Notes: generated by a model not told the origin, from the letters alone. Shown: positions 53,616-63,440, counted from the first letter of the stretch. The stretch is 64,000 bases of DNA from Martinezella lusitana (GCF_900094565.1 NZ_FMAF01000001.1:372001-436000); one strand, 5' to 3'. Numbers and translations are program-made.

Positions 53616-54344
53616 TCAGAGAAGGCCGTCGATGAGCTTCGACATGGCACCAACAGACATGTCCCCTGCGTAGCGCTTGCCATTGATCAGGAAGGTCGGT
53701 GTCGCATTGACGCCGAAGTCCTTGGCCGCGCGTTCCCTTACTGAATTGACATCATCCAGAAGCTTCTGGTTCGTCAAGCACTTCGTAAAGCTATCCTCAG
53801 TAAAACCGGCGAGTTTCGACATTTGCAGCAGTGCGGAGCGGCCATCGACATCCGGAGACGCCCAGGCGATCTGCTGCTTGAACAGCATTTCGACCATCGG
53901 CATGTACTGTTCCTGCGGGGCGCAGCGGGCCAGCATGAAGGCTGCGGCGGCGCGCGGATCGAACGGGAATTCGCGGATGATGAAGCGAACCTTGCCGGTG
54001 TCGATATACTTCTGCTTGATAGCGTCAAAGGTCGTGACGGCAAAATGCGCGCAGTGCGGGCAGGTCAGCGACATATATTCGACGATCTTGACCGGAGCAT
54101 CTTCCTTGCCGAGTGCGATTTCCGGCAGCGCGCCGGGCTTCAGCACTTCGCTCATGTTGACATCGCCATCCGCCGGGGGAACCGCGTCGTCGCCGGAGCT
54201 GGTGGTCTCCTGTCCGCCCGCGGCCGTCGAGGCATTTGCGGCGGATGCGGTGTCGGCAAAGGCCGAGAACGCCACGGAAAGCGCTGCAACGGCAGAACCG
54301 CCCAGCAGGTGGCGTTTGGTCAAGAACATGTCGGACATCGGCAT
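53616..54344 (-). CDS. DsbA-family thiol:disulfide oxidoreductase
   Basis: A 242-residue periplasmic thioredoxin-fold protein. Signal sequence of about 33 residues (TKRHLLGGSAVAALSVAFSAFADTASA). Then a linker rich in Ala, Ser and Gly, and the DsbA domain with the active-site CPHC in YMSLTCPHCAHFAVTTF. It lies between DUF721 and smc genes. Start at ATG 54342-54344; Met three residues later (MSDMF) is equally likely. Expected to oxidise or isomerise periplasmic disulfides. Confidence 0.88.
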   Translation of the reverse strand: MPMSDMFLTKRHLLGGSAVAALSVAFSAFADTASAANASTAAGGQETTSSGDDAVPPADGDVNMSEVLKPGALPEIALGKEDAPVKIVEYMSLTCPHCAHFAVTTFDAIKQKYIDTGKVRFIIREFPFDPRAAAAFMLARCAPQEQYMPMVEMLFKQQIAWASPDVDGRSALLQMSKLAGFTEDSFTKCLTNQKLLDDVNSVRERAAKDFGVNATPTFLINGKRYAGDMSVGAMSKLIDGLL

Positions 54345-54513
54345 AGAGTCACCCGTCGTTAAAAGAGGTCTTCGAATGTTTCATGCGATATAACGGCTGG
54401 TTGCCGCTAACAAGGCACGGTTGGGCAACTTTCTTCAAAGAATTGTGACCTGGCAAAGACAAACAACTTAAATTTCCTCCACAATTCAGGAAATATGCGG
54501 TTCGCCCGGTCTG

Positions 54514-55008
54514 TTACCGCCGCTTCCAGACCATCGCGGTGCCCAACCTCTGAATAGCCGCCCGCAACTTCTCGTCCTCGATGCCATCCATCATGCCTTC
54601 GAGCTTGCGGGCAGCCTCGCCCTTCAGCGGCGGCGGCGTGCGGGAGCGCTTCGACGCGACCGAGACCGGCTTTTGCACGATGCGGATCTGGCTGATGGCG
54701 TGGAAGCCGAAGAAACCGTTGATGCGCTGGATGAGCTCGCCTTGCGCATGGGTGAGAAAAAGCGCGCGGGCGCCTTCGCAGGCTATGGTGAGTACGCCGG
54801 GCTGGTAGCGGCCGTCATCGCCCGAACCTCCATGCCTTGCCCAAGCGATCTTTTCCGGCCGCGTGCATTCCGCGAAATCCTCCCCGGCGATTTCATCCCA
54901 GGAACCGAGCAGCGCCGTATTGATCCCGGCGCGCTTCGCCAGCACGGGATCGACGATGCCGTTGGTCAGCTCGGAAATCTGCTTCTCGCCTTTTCGGGGA
55001 TAACTCAT
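54514..55008 (-). CDS. DUF721 (DciA-like) domain protein
   Basis: A 164-residue protein starting MSYPRKGEKQISELTNGIVD with the DUF721/DciA-like KH-type domain (LLGSWDEIAGEDFAECTRPEKI and GVLTIACEGARALFLTHAQGELIQRINGFFG). A basic C-terminal tail follows. DciA proteins load the replicative helicase in bacteria lacking DnaC; whether this copy does so is inferred from family. First gene of a minus-strand set leading to dsbA and smc, and divergent from mutY across 98 bases. Confidence 0.85.
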   Translation of the reverse strand: MSYPRKGEKQISELTNGIVDPVLAKRAGINTALLGSWDEIAGEDFAECTRPEKIAWARHGGSGDDGRYQPGVLTIACEGARALFLTHAQGELIQRINGFFGFHAISQIRIVQKPVSVASKRSRTPPPLKGEAARKLEGMMDGIEDEKLRAAIQRLGTAMVWKRR

Positions 55009-55106
55009 CTCAATCGGGTTCCCGCACACGCTTTGTACGTTCTGGACCTTGATCGCCCGACGCAGCTTGGCCAAGTATAGAGCACTTCCCCTCGACGCGG
55101 CAAATC

Positions 55107-56195
55107 ATGACCAAGACTTCGCAATCCCCTTCGGCCGCATCCCTGCTTGCCTGGTACGACCGCCATCATCGAGACCTGCCCTGGCGCGTCTCGCCGCCGA
55201 TGGCCGCGCGCGGCGTCACGCCAGACCCCTATCATATCTGGTTGTCGGAGGTGATGCTGCAGCAGACCACGGTGCCTGCGGTCAAAGCCTATTTCGCCAA
55301 GTTCCTCGAGCGCTGGCCGACAGTCGGCGATCTGTCTGCGGCTCCCACCGACGATGTGATGGCCGCCTGGGCCGGCCTTGGCTATTACGCGCGTGCCCGA
55401 AACCTGAAGAAATGCGCTGAAGCCGTGGCGGCGGACCATGGCGGGCGCTTCCCCGATACCGAGGACGGTCTGCGGGCCCTGCCGGGGATTGGCGACTATA
55501 CGGCGGCGGCCGTCGCGGCCATTGCCTTCAACCGGCAGGCGGCCGTCATGGACGGCAACGTCGAGCGCGTCATTTCCAGGCTCTATGCTATCTCGACGCC
55601 GTTGCCTGCAGGCAAGCCCCTAATGAAGCAGAAAGTGGCATTGCTAACGCCTGCCGACCGCCCCGGCGATTTCGCGCAGGCGATGATGGATCTGGGTGCT
55701 ACGATCTGCACGCCGAAACGACCGGTCTGTTCGCTGTGTCCTTTCAACAATGCATGCGTGGCGCTGGCGTTGCATGATCCTGAGCATTTTCCAGTGAAGG
55801 CGGCAAAGAAAGATAAGCCCGTGCGGCAGGGAGCAGCCTTCGTGGCGGTCAATGGCGAGGGCGAAATCTATCTGCGCCGGCGCATCGCCAGCGGGCTGCT
55901 CGGCGGCATGACCGAGGTTCCGACCACCGGCTGGACGGCACGGATCGATGGCGAGACCGGCACGGACGCCGCCCCCTTCCCGGCCGATTGGCAGGCAGCG
56001 GGGACCGTGACGCACGTCTTCACCCATTTCGAACTGCGGCTGTCGATCTATCGCGCTCAGGTGGCATCGGGCAGCAACCGCAATGACGGATGGTGGGAAC
56101 CGGTTACAAATCTTGAAGCGCAAGCCTTACCAACCGTCATGAAAAAAGCGATCACCCAGGCTATTCCTCGCGCATTCATTAAAGCCAGTGCCTAA
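55107..56195 (+). CDS. mutY: A/G-specific adenine glycosylase
   Basis: Removes adenine mispaired with 8-oxoguanine. The 362-residue protein has the HhH-GPD glycosylase domain with the catalytic glutamate in LSEVMLQQTTVPAV (near residue 48) and the aspartate in VMDGNVERVISR (near 149). An iron-sulfur loop C-x6-C-x2-C-x5-C lies at ICTPKRPVCSLCPFNNAC (near 200-216), followed by a NUDIX-like C-terminal domain (TEVPTTGW, TVTHVFTHFELRLSIY) that recognises 8-oxoguanine. Divergent from DUF721-dsbA-smc. Confidence 0.96.
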   Translation: MTKTSQSPSAASLLAWYDRHHRDLPWRVSPPMAARGVTPDPYHIWLSEVMLQQTTVPAVKAYFAKFLERWPTVGDLSAAPTDDVMAAWAGLGYYARARNLKKCAEAVAADHGGRFPDTEDGLRALPGIGDYTAAAVAAIAFNRQAAVMDGNVERVISRLYAISTPLPAGKPLMKQKVALLTPADRPGDFAQAMMDLGATICTPKRPVCSLCPFNNACVALALHDPEHFPVKAAKKDKPVRQGAAFVAVNGEGEIYLRRRIASGLLGGMTEVPTTGWTARIDGETGTDAAPFPADWQAAGTVTHVFTHFELRLSIYRAQVASGSNRNDGWWEPVTNLEAQALPTVMKKAITQAIPRAFIKASA

Positions 56196-56212
56196 ACATC
56201 AGGAACTCATTC

Positions 56213-56827
56213 ATGACCACGGAAATACGGCATATCGTTTTCGATATCGGCAAGGTTCTTCTTCATTACGACCCCACCCTTCCCTACAGCCGCGTCATCC
56301 CGGACGATGCCGAGCGCGAATGGTTCCTGGCGAACGTCTGCACCCATGAATGGAACATCGAGCAGGATCGCGGCCGTACGTGGGAAGAAGCGGAAGAGCT
56401 GTTGATCGCCGAACATCCGGAGCGGGCGGAACAGATCCGTGCATTCCGCAAGCACTGGAACGAAATGGTGCCCCACGCCTATGACGACAGCGTCGCGATC
56501 TTTGAAGGATTGATCGCTGAGGGACGTGATGTCACCATGCTGACCAACTTCGCCTCCGACACGTTTCGCGAGGCGCAGATGCGCTTTCCGTTCCTCAACA
56601 AACCGCGCGGCGTCACGGTCTCCGGCGATATCGGGCTGATCAAACCGGATGTCGCAATCTACGATGCGCATGCCAGGAGCTTCGGCCTCGACCCCGCGTC
56701 AACGATTTTCATCGACGATTCGCTCGCCAATGTTGAAGGCGCCAAGGCTGCCGGCTGGCACGCGGTCCATTTCACCGGCGCCGAGAAGCTGCGCAGCGAT
56801 CTCGCCGCCCATGGCATAAAGGTTTGA
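56213..56827 (+). CDS. HAD-superfamily phosphatase (YihX-like)
   Basis: A 204-residue HAD hydrolase. Motif I is HIVFDIGKVLLHYDPT near residue 6 (nucleophile Asp, next residue DxG form as in YihX-type phosphatases); motif II is in MLTNFASD, and motifs III/IV near SGDIGLIKPD and TIFIDDSLANVEGAKAAGWH. Sugar-phosphatase activity is plausible but not shown. Begins 17 bases after mutY and ends 4 bases before the NTF2-like gene, so the three could share a message. Confidence 0.88.
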   Translation: MTTEIRHIVFDIGKVLLHYDPTLPYSRVIPDDAEREWFLANVCTHEWNIEQDRGRTWEEAEELLIAEHPERAEQIRAFRKHWNEMVPHAYDDSVAIFEGLIAEGRDVTMLTNFASDTFREAQMRFPFLNKPRGVTVSGDIGLIKPDVAIYDAHARSFGLDPASTIFIDDSLANVEGAKAAGWHAVHFTGAEKLRSDLAAHGIKV

Positions 56828-56831
56828 ACCG

Positions 56832-57197
56832 ATGATCTTCGATCCCGCAGAACGCATCGACCTGTTCCACGACGCCATCAATCGTCTCGATTACGAGGCG
56901 ATCGAGAATTTCTTCGCTGACAATGCCACCTATGTCTCCAACGGTGTCGGCAGCCTCTCCGGCCGCGCCGAAATCATGGAGGCCTTCCGGGGTTATTTCG
57001 ATACATATCCCGACCAGACGGCGTCCAATTCGCTGGTGGAAACGCTGACACCGCTTTCGGGCCGCGCGGTCTGGTCCGTTCGCGCCACCAACAGCAAGAC
57101 AGGCAAGCCGCTGATCCGCGAGGGCGAGGAAACGATCACCTTCGACGAAGACGGTCGCGTCGTACGCGTCGACGTCACGGACTATCAGGACTTCTGA
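56832..57197 (+). CDS. NTF2-like (SnoaL-type) protein
   Basis: A 121-residue NTF2-fold protein. Motif RIDLFHDAINRLDYEAIENFFADNATYVSNGVGSLSGRAEIMEAFRGYFD and the C-terminal TITFDEDGRVVRVDV strand are typical of SnoaL/ketosteroid-isomerase-like small proteins. Function unknown; no catalytic Asp set could be assigned. Four bases after the HAD gene, likely cotranscribed. Confidence 0.85.
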   Translation: MIFDPAERIDLFHDAINRLDYEAIENFFADNATYVSNGVGSLSGRAEIMEAFRGYFDTYPDQTASNSLVETLTPLSGRAVWSVRATNSKTGKPLIREGEETITFDEDGRVVRVDVTDYQDF

Positions 57198-57219
57198 GAC
57201 CGGAAGCTAAAGAGACGCC

Positions 57220-57256
57220 CAGGGCCTTACCGGACGTATCGTGCGGTAAGGCCCTG
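57220..57256 (+). terminator. strong terminator hairpin after the NTF2-like gene
   Basis: CAGGGCCTTACCG (57220-57232) and CGGTAAGGCCCTG (57244-57256) form a perfect 13-bp stem with an 11-base loop, followed by AGCGTTTCG. First of three hairpins in the gap between the convergent NTF2-like and ccrM genes. Confidence 0.78.
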
Positions 57257-57263
57257 AGCGTTT

Positions 57264-57304
57264 CGCCTTCTTCCCTAACTGGAGGTACATGACGGAAGAA
57301 GGCG
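57264..57304. repeat. inverted repeat, second hairpin of the mutY/ccrM gap
   Basis: CGCCTTCTTCC (57264-57274) and GGAAGAAGGCG (57294-57304) are perfect 11-bp inverted repeats around 19 bases that include GGAGGTACATGA, which looks like a ribosome binding site and start codon. No reading frame follows, so a structural RNA signal is more likely. Confidence 0.5.
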
Positions 57305-57336
57305 GTATTCGGATCCGGCCTTAGGCGACGTCCCGG

Positions 57337-57353
57337 AAACCGTGAGGCGGTTT
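57337..57353. terminator. short hairpin near the ccrM stop
   Basis: AAACCG (57337-57342), loop TGAGG, CGGTTT (57348-57353), 33 bases after the ccrM stop in the direction of that gene. On the minus strand a short A/T-flanked hairpin, weak candidate for the ccrM terminator. Confidence 0.4.
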
Positions 57354-57385
57354 ACAACCGGACCTGCCCGCGCTTGCGACTGAGG

Positions 57386-58865
<1,480 letters not shown>

Positions 58866-59765
58866 TCAGCGAGCCACATCACCGTATTGCATTGCGTCGA
58901 GATCGGCGATCAGCGACGGACCGGTCGGATGCCATCCGAGCCGTGCCCGGGTCTGAACACTGGAAGCGGGGAAATCCATGCCGGCAAACGCCGACATCCA
59001 TCCAAAATAATCCGCTGCCTCCTCGCGCGAAATGGACACGGCCGGCACATTCAAGCCGCGGCCAATGGCTTCCGCGATTTCGCGGACTTCAACGCCCTCT
59101 TCGTCAACCGCATTGTAACGTGCTCCCGGTTCCCGCTTTTCCAGCGCGAGCCTGTAGAGACGCGCCACATCGAGCAGGTGCGCAGCAGGCCAGCGATTGC
59201 GTCCTTCGCCGATATAGGCTGCGACGCCCTTTTCGCGAGCGATGGCGATGAACGGCGTGATGAGGCCCTGCTTGCGCGTATCATGAACCTGCGGCAATCG
59301 GACCACCGATACGTTCACTCCCGCATTCAACAGCTCAGCGCCCGTCAGTTCGGAAGCGATACGTGGATTGGGATGGCTGGTGTTGAAGACATCTTCGGTC
59401 CCGGGCTGGCCGGGCTCATGATTTCCCATGCCGGTGCCGGAGGTTATGACCAGCGGCCGATCCGAGCCGGCAAGTGCGGCGCCGAGCGCCCGGATGGCGT
59501 GTCGATCCTTTTCGCAATTTTCCACGAACCTTGAGAAATCGTGGTCGAAGGCTGTGTGGATCACGCCGTCCGCCTTCGCCGCGCCGCTGCGCAAGCTCTC
59601 CGGATCCTCAAGAGTTCCCCTGTGCACTTCGGCGCCTGCAGCCGCCAGCGATTGCGCTCCGGCGTCCGACCGGGTCATGCCGATCACCTGATGGCCAGCG
59701 TTTATAAGTTCCGGAACAAGGGCTGAACCGATAAAGCCGGTCGCACCCGTAAGAAAGATACGCAC
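58866..59765 (-). CDS. NAD(P)-dependent short-chain (extended SDR) epimerase/reductase
   Basis: A 299-residue atypical SDR with the Rossmann motif RIFLTGATGFIGSALVPELI, the VIHTAFDHDF active-site region, and EREKGVAAYIGEGRNRWPAAHLLDVARLYRLALEK toward the end, a conserved segment of this SDR group. GTG 59765 was chosen because AAGGAGACG lies right before it and the Rossmann motif begins at once; an ATG nine codons upstream was rejected. Divergent from an XRE-type regulator. Substrate unknown. Confidence 0.88.
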   Translation of the reverse strand: MRIFLTGATGFIGSALVPELINAGHQVIGMTRSDAGAQSLAAAGAEVHRGTLEDPESLRSGAAKADGVIHTAFDHDFSRFVENCEKDRHAIRALGAALAGSDRPLVITSGTGMGNHEPGQPGTEDVFNTSHPNPRIASELTGAELLNAGVNVSVVRLPQVHDTRKQGLITPFIAIAREKGVAAYIGEGRNRWPAAHLLDVARLYRLALEKREPGARYNAVDEEGVEVREIAEAIGRGLNVPAVSISREEAADYFGWMSAFAGMDFPASSVQTRARLGWHPTGPSLIADLDAMQYGDVAR

Positions 59766-59863
59766 GATGACGTCTCCTTGTTGGTCGAGCACGCACTATC
59801 CGACCATCCTTTATTCTGTTAAAGTAGTGACATCATCATATTATAATTGCTAACAGGATCATC

Positions 59864-60688
59864 ATGCCGATCAATACCGGCAACTCATTGGGAGCCTTCT
59901 TGAAGGATCGCCGCAACCGGCTTGATCCGGCGACTTTCGGCTTTTCGGGGCGCCGACGCACCCCCGGACTGCGCAGGGAAGAGGTAGCCCAACGCGCCAA
60001 CATAAGCCCCACCTGGTACACATGGTTGGAGCAGGGTCGCGGCGGCTCTCCCTCCTCGGACGTATTGAACCGGATCGCCACCGGGCTGATGCTGACCGAA
60101 CCGGAGCGCGAACATCTTTTCATGTTGGGGCTCGGGCGGCCACCCGAGGTTCGTTACAGGACCACCGAAGGCGTCACTCCTCGGCTGCAACGCTTGCTGG
60201 ACTCGCTCGACGCAAGTCCCGCCTTGATCAAGACCGCCACCTGGGATGTCGTCGCGTGGAACCGCGCCGCAGCCGTGGTCCTGACCGACTATGGCACACT
60301 TCCCGTCGAGCAACGCAATATTCTGCGCCTGCTATTCGGCAATCCCGCCATTCGCGCTTCACAGCATGACTGGGAGAACCTGGCCCGTTTTGTGGTGGGA
60401 GCCTTTCGGGCCGATGCGGCCCGCGCCGGTGCGGTGTCGGAAGTCAGCGAGCTTGTCGATGAACTCTGCAAAGTCAGTTCGGAATTCGAAGCGTTGTGGC
60501 TTGAGAATAACGTTCACGTCCAGGGGGAAGGATTAAAGCACCTGCGCCATCCCAAACTTGGCCCTATCGAGCTGGAATATTCCGCCTTTGCCGTCGACGG
60601 CCGACCCGATCTCGGTTTGGTCATCTATACCCCGGCCGACAGATCGGTTGCCGACCGTATCCGCTCACTTGTCATGCAGCAGCTTTGA
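59864..60688 (+). CDS. XRE-family regulator with MmyB-like ligand domain
   Basis: A 274-residue transcription factor. Helix-turn-helix at about residues 10-70 (LGAFLKDRRNRLDPATFGFS, RRTPGLRREEVAQRANISPTWYTWLEQGRG). After it the MmyB-like/DUF2081-type ligand-binding domain (VTPRLQRLLDSLDASPALIKTATWDVVAWNRAAAVVLTDYG and NILRLLFGNPAIR). Such regulators are usually divergent from an oxidoreductase gene they control; here the SDR gene lies 98 bases away. Confidence 0.88.
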   Translation: MPINTGNSLGAFLKDRRNRLDPATFGFSGRRRTPGLRREEVAQRANISPTWYTWLEQGRGGSPSSDVLNRIATGLMLTEPEREHLFMLGLGRPPEVRYRTTEGVTPRLQRLLDSLDASPALIKTATWDVVAWNRAAAVVLTDYGTLPVEQRNILRLLFGNPAIRASQHDWENLARFVVGAFRADAARAGAVSEVSELVDELCKVSSEFEALWLENNVHVQGEGLKHLRHPKLGPIELEYSAFAVDGRPDLGLVIYTPADRSVADRIRSLVMQQL

Positions 60689-60706
60689 CTTTGCCGAGGC
60701 CGACTA

Positions 60707-61072
60707 TCAGGCCCCGGCTCGCTCGGCTGAATCATGAATTTCCCGGCTATCAGCCGGCGCCTCGTCCCGCTCGTTCATGCCGTAGTCGCGGACGACATGG
60801 GCGATACGCAGACGGTAGTCCGCAAAAACAGTTCCTCGACCGGCCTTCTGCGCCGCGCGATGGGCTTCGCGGTTGCGCCACTCCTTGACCGCCGCCTCGT
60901 CGCGCCAGAAGGAAAGCGACAGGATCTTGCCGCTCTGGCTGAGACTCTCGAAGCGCTCGATGGAGATGAAACCTTCGATCGTTTCGAGTTCGGCGCGCAG
61001 CTTTCCGGCTATGTCGAGATAGTGCTGACGCTCATCGGGATGGGGAACGACTTCGAAAATGACTGCGATCAT
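60707..61072 (-). CDS. antibiotic biosynthesis monooxygenase (ABM) domain protein
   Basis: A 121-residue dimeric ferredoxin-like-fold protein beginning MIAVIFEVVPHPDERQHYLD. IEGFISIERFESLSQSGKILSLSFWRDEAAVKEWR is the ABM signature (typically an enzyme for quinone or heme-like substrates, or of unknown role). It has a Lys/Arg-rich HRAAQKAGRG segment, common in this subgroup. Start ATG 61070-61072 after GAGGATATCGCC, overlapping the NIPSNAP gene stop by 4 bases, so the two are coupled. Confidence 0.85.
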   Translation of the reverse strand: MIAVIFEVVPHPDERQHYLDIAGKLRAELETIEGFISIERFESLSQSGKILSLSFWRDEAAVKEWRNREAHRAAQKAGRGTVFADYRLRIAHVVRDYGMNERDEAPADSREIHDSAERAGA

Positions 61073-61398
61073 GGCGATATCCTCGGCGTATGCGGCAGGG
61101 ATATATTTTTCAGGAAAATACGATCCTCCTGCAAGATGAAACGCTCGCGGCGGGAGAAATCGTGATTCGCCTGGGCCTGCGGATCGGCGGCCAGGCTTTT
61201 GCGATAAGCCTCGTAGGCGGCCAGGCTCTCGATATTGTAGACGCCGTAGGCTGTCGTCAATGAGCCCTCGTGCGGGGCGAAATAGCCGATAAGATCGGCG
61301 CCATTGCGCGGGATGATCTGGCCCCAGGCCTTGCCATATTCGGCGAAGGCCTCCTGCTTGAAGGGGTCGATCTGATAGCGGATGAAACAGGTGATCAT
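61069..61398 (-). CDS. NIPSNAP-family protein
   Basis: A 109-residue ferredoxin-like-fold protein starting MITCFIRYQIDPFKQEAFAEYGKAWGQIIPRNG, characteristic of NIPSNAP and related to the ABM fold. LIGYFAPHEGSLTTAYGVYNIESLAAYEAYRKSLAADP follows. Function unknown. ATG 61396-61398 follows AAGGAGAAAGCC. Overlaps the ABM gene by 4 bases and is divergent from an ArsR-like regulator gene 71 bases away. Confidence 0.87.
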   Translation of the reverse strand: MITCFIRYQIDPFKQEAFAEYGKAWGQIIPRNGADLIGYFAPHEGSLTTAYGVYNIESLAAYEAYRKSLAADPQAQANHDFSRRERFILQEDRIFLKNISLPHTPRISP

Positions 61399-61469
61399 GG
61401 CTTTCTCCTTTGCTGATACGGATGTTTTCGCACATTGAAGAACGGAGATGCTTCGGCTACGATCGAAGT

Positions 61470-62168
61470 ATGAAAGAAGGTCCTGACATAGCGCAGATCG
61501 GCTCGTTGATCGGTGATCCGGCGCGAGCAAACATACTGACGGCCTTGATGGGCGGCCGCGCGCTGACGGCAACAGAGTTGGCGGCTGCGGCCGGCGTGAC
61601 GCTGCAGACGGCAAGCGCCCATCTTTCCAAGCTCGAAGCGGGTGGTTTACTGGCGCAGCGCAAGCAGGGCCGGCATCGCTATTTCGCGCTGGCGGATGAT
61701 GGCGTCGGCAAGCTGCTTGAAGGGATCATGGGTTTTGCCGCCAGCCGCGGACACCTGCGCCACCGCCCCGGCCCGAAGGAGCCGGCGCTGCGCAAGGCGC
61801 GCATCTGCTACGATCATCTTGCCGGTGACTATGGCGTGCGCATGCTCGACAGTCTGATAGAAGGTGGTTCGATTTCGGCCATGGGCGAAGGCCTGAGCCT
61901 GACGGCGCAGGGCGAGACCCACCTTGGTTCGATCGGCATAGACATATCCGGATTGCGGTCGAGCCGCCGTCCGCTCTGTCGATCCTGCCTGGACTGGAGT
62001 GAACGCCGCGCCCATCTCGCCGGCAGCCTCGGCAAGGCACTTCTTGCGAATTTCCTCGACAAGGGCTGGGCGCGGCGAACCGAAAACAGTCGCTCGATCT
62101 TCTTTACGCCGGAAGGCGAGCGCCGTTTTCTGGCGCTCTTTCCGATCGAGGCGGGCGAGCCCTCCTAG
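61470..62168 (+). CDS. ArsR-like winged-helix regulator
   Basis: A 232-residue DNA-binding protein. The ArsR-type winged helix is in residues about 8-85 (MKEGPDIAQIGSLIGDPARA, LTATELAAAAGVTLQTASAHLSKLE, GLLAQRKQGRHRYFALADDG). It is followed by a C-terminal effector part with CRSCLDWSERRAHLAGSLG and two close Cys, found in long ArsR regulators. Start at ATG 61470; a longer start at 61410 is less typical of the family. Adjacent and divergent from NIPSNAP/ABM, its likely targets. Confidence 0.87.
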   Translation: MKEGPDIAQIGSLIGDPARANILTALMGGRALTATELAAAAGVTLQTASAHLSKLEAGGLLAQRKQGRHRYFALADDGVGKLLEGIMGFAASRGHLRHRPGPKEPALRKARICYDHLAGDYGVRMLDSLIEGGSISAMGEGLSLTAQGETHLGSIGIDISGLRSSRRPLCRSCLDWSERRAHLAGSLGKALLANFLDKGWARRTENSRSIFFTPEGERRFLALFPIEAGEPS

Positions 62169-62590
62169 GCGTGGCCGATCAGGACGTCGGCGAAATTGCC
62201 GGCTGCAATTCGGCTGCAGAGATCTCCCCATTCGCAACCAAGGCAGGCGTGGCGAATCTCGCCGCTGGCGAAATTCCGCCGCAGTTTTGCAAGCAGGGCG
62301 GCATCGGGCACCAGCATCGCGCCAATTTCGATCTCTTCTCCCAGCAGGGCCACCACGTCCGCAAGAGCGGCGGCGTCCCGCTCGATGACCGACGCCTTAA
62401 AACAGTGCGGCTCCATCTCGTCCAGAAGCGGTGCGCAGATATCGTCAGGCCCGGAGACCAGCTTGATCTCCTCCCCTTTTGTCAGACGCTCGGCAATGCG
62501 GCGATAATTGTCGGTGAAGGCCGGCGTATAGCCTTCACCGACGAAGGTCAGCATGCAGAGCAGATGGTGGGCGCGAAGCCGAACAGTCAA
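62165..62590 (-). CDS. DUF1284 domain protein
   Basis: A 141-residue protein of DUF1284, starting LTVRLRAHHLLCMLTFVGEG (TTG start) with the conserved HHLLC motif. Further Cys in DDICAPLL, EPHCF and ACLGCEWGDLC form a likely Fe-S or metal site. TTG 62590 overlaps the bioY stop (TTGA), implying coupled translation; no alternative start gives the family N-terminus. Overlaps the convergent ArsR-type gene by 4 bases. Function unknown, perhaps linked to biotin by position. Confidence 0.82.
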   Translation of the reverse strand: MTVRLRAHHLLCMLTFVGEGYTPAFTDNYRRIAERLTKGEEIKLVSGPDDICAPLLDEMEPHCFKASVIERDAAALADVVALLGEEIEIGAMLVPDAALLAKLRRNFASGEIRHACLGCEWGDLCSRIAAGNFADVLIGHA

Positions 62591-63177
62591 TTCAGCTTTG
62601 CCTTGCCGCTATAGACCTGGGCGGTCTTCAATACTGCGGCCGCAAGCGCGGATTTCAGCACGGCGCCAAGGATGAACGGAGCGACGCCTAAGAGCCAGCC
62701 CTTTTCAGCGCCGATCAATGCCGCAAGCCATGCGCCACCGATCGCGAGGCACAGGATATTGGCCGAGAGATGGGCGAGGAAACTACGCACGACGCGGTCG
62801 CCGCTCCAGCCGCGCTCGGCAAGCCAGCCGACCAGCGCGCCAATGATCGGGAAAGAGACGAGATAGCCGACCGTAGGCCCCATGAAGGGCGCGATGCCGC
62901 CTGCGCCGCCGGCCAGAACCGGAAAACCGACCATGGCTTCGCCAAGCCACGCCAGAATAGTGATCGCGCCGAGACGCCAGCCGTAGAGCGCGCCGATCAT
63001 GGTGATCGCAAAGGTCTGCATGGTGATCGGCACAGGCACCATCGGCACCGAAATCTGCGACGCGAGCGCCAGCGCCAGCGTTCCGGCGAGAACGAAGGCG
63101 GCCTTGACGACCAGCGACCGTTGAGCAAGGCGCAGCGGGTCAAAGGTGGCTTCTTCGTGATGATGCAACAGGGACAT
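62587..63177 (-). CDS. bioY: biotin transporter BioY
   Basis: A 196-residue membrane protein of the BioY family, the S-component for biotin uptake. About six hydrophobic helices (VLAGTLALALASQISVPMVP, MQTFAITMIGALYGWRLGAI) with the family signature AGGAGGIAPFMGPTVGYLVSFP (second motif GWSGDRVVRSFLAHLSANILCLAIGG). The start is ATG 63175-63177 after AAGGAGAG. A BioR-type box lies just upstream. No BioM/BioN energising genes adjoin. Confidence 0.93.
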   Translation of the reverse strand: MSLLHHHEEATFDPLRLAQRSLVVKAAFVLAGTLALALASQISVPMVPVPITMQTFAITMIGALYGWRLGAITILAWLGEAMVGFPVLAGGAGGIAPFMGPTVGYLVSFPIIGALVGWLAERGWSGDRVVRSFLAHLSANILCLAIGGAWLAALIGAEKGWLLGVAPFILGAVLKSALAAAVLKTAQVYSGKAKLN

Positions 63178-63195
63178 GAGCTCTCCTTCTAGAAA

Positions 63196-63205
63196 TTATA
63201 GATAA
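63196..63205. promoter_or_regulatory. BioR-type box upstream of bioY
   Basis: TTATAGATAA, matching the alpha-proteobacterial BioR consensus (TTATMKATAA), 18 bases before the bioY start. It sits immediately downstream of a possible promoter (TTGCCT-N17-CATAAA on the minus strand), so a bound BioR would block transcription of bioY. Confidence 0.8.
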
Positions 63206-63236
63206 TTTTTAATTCCCATCTATTTTATGTCCGAGT

Positions 63237-63246
63237 TTATAGATCG
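63237..63246. promoter_or_regulatory. degenerate BioR-like box
   Basis: TTATAGATCG, 8 of 10 bases as in the box at 63196, lying between it and the second full box; on the minus strand within the predicted promoter. Could be a weak auxiliary site or chance. Confidence 0.35.
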
Positions 63247-63440
63247 AGGCAAGCGGCGGATGCGTAAATTTATGCTGCTTGGGGCAGGAGTGCCCGGAAA
63301 GCATGGATTTCAAAGGGAAGAAAAATGGTAGTACCGCCTTCAGGTACGGAGCTTTAGACCAAGTCCCGTACCGCAGATCAGATAGAATGAGCCAACTCCT
63401 GCCATCGAAAAATGACTCGCGCGAGTGCTTCCGCCAAAAA

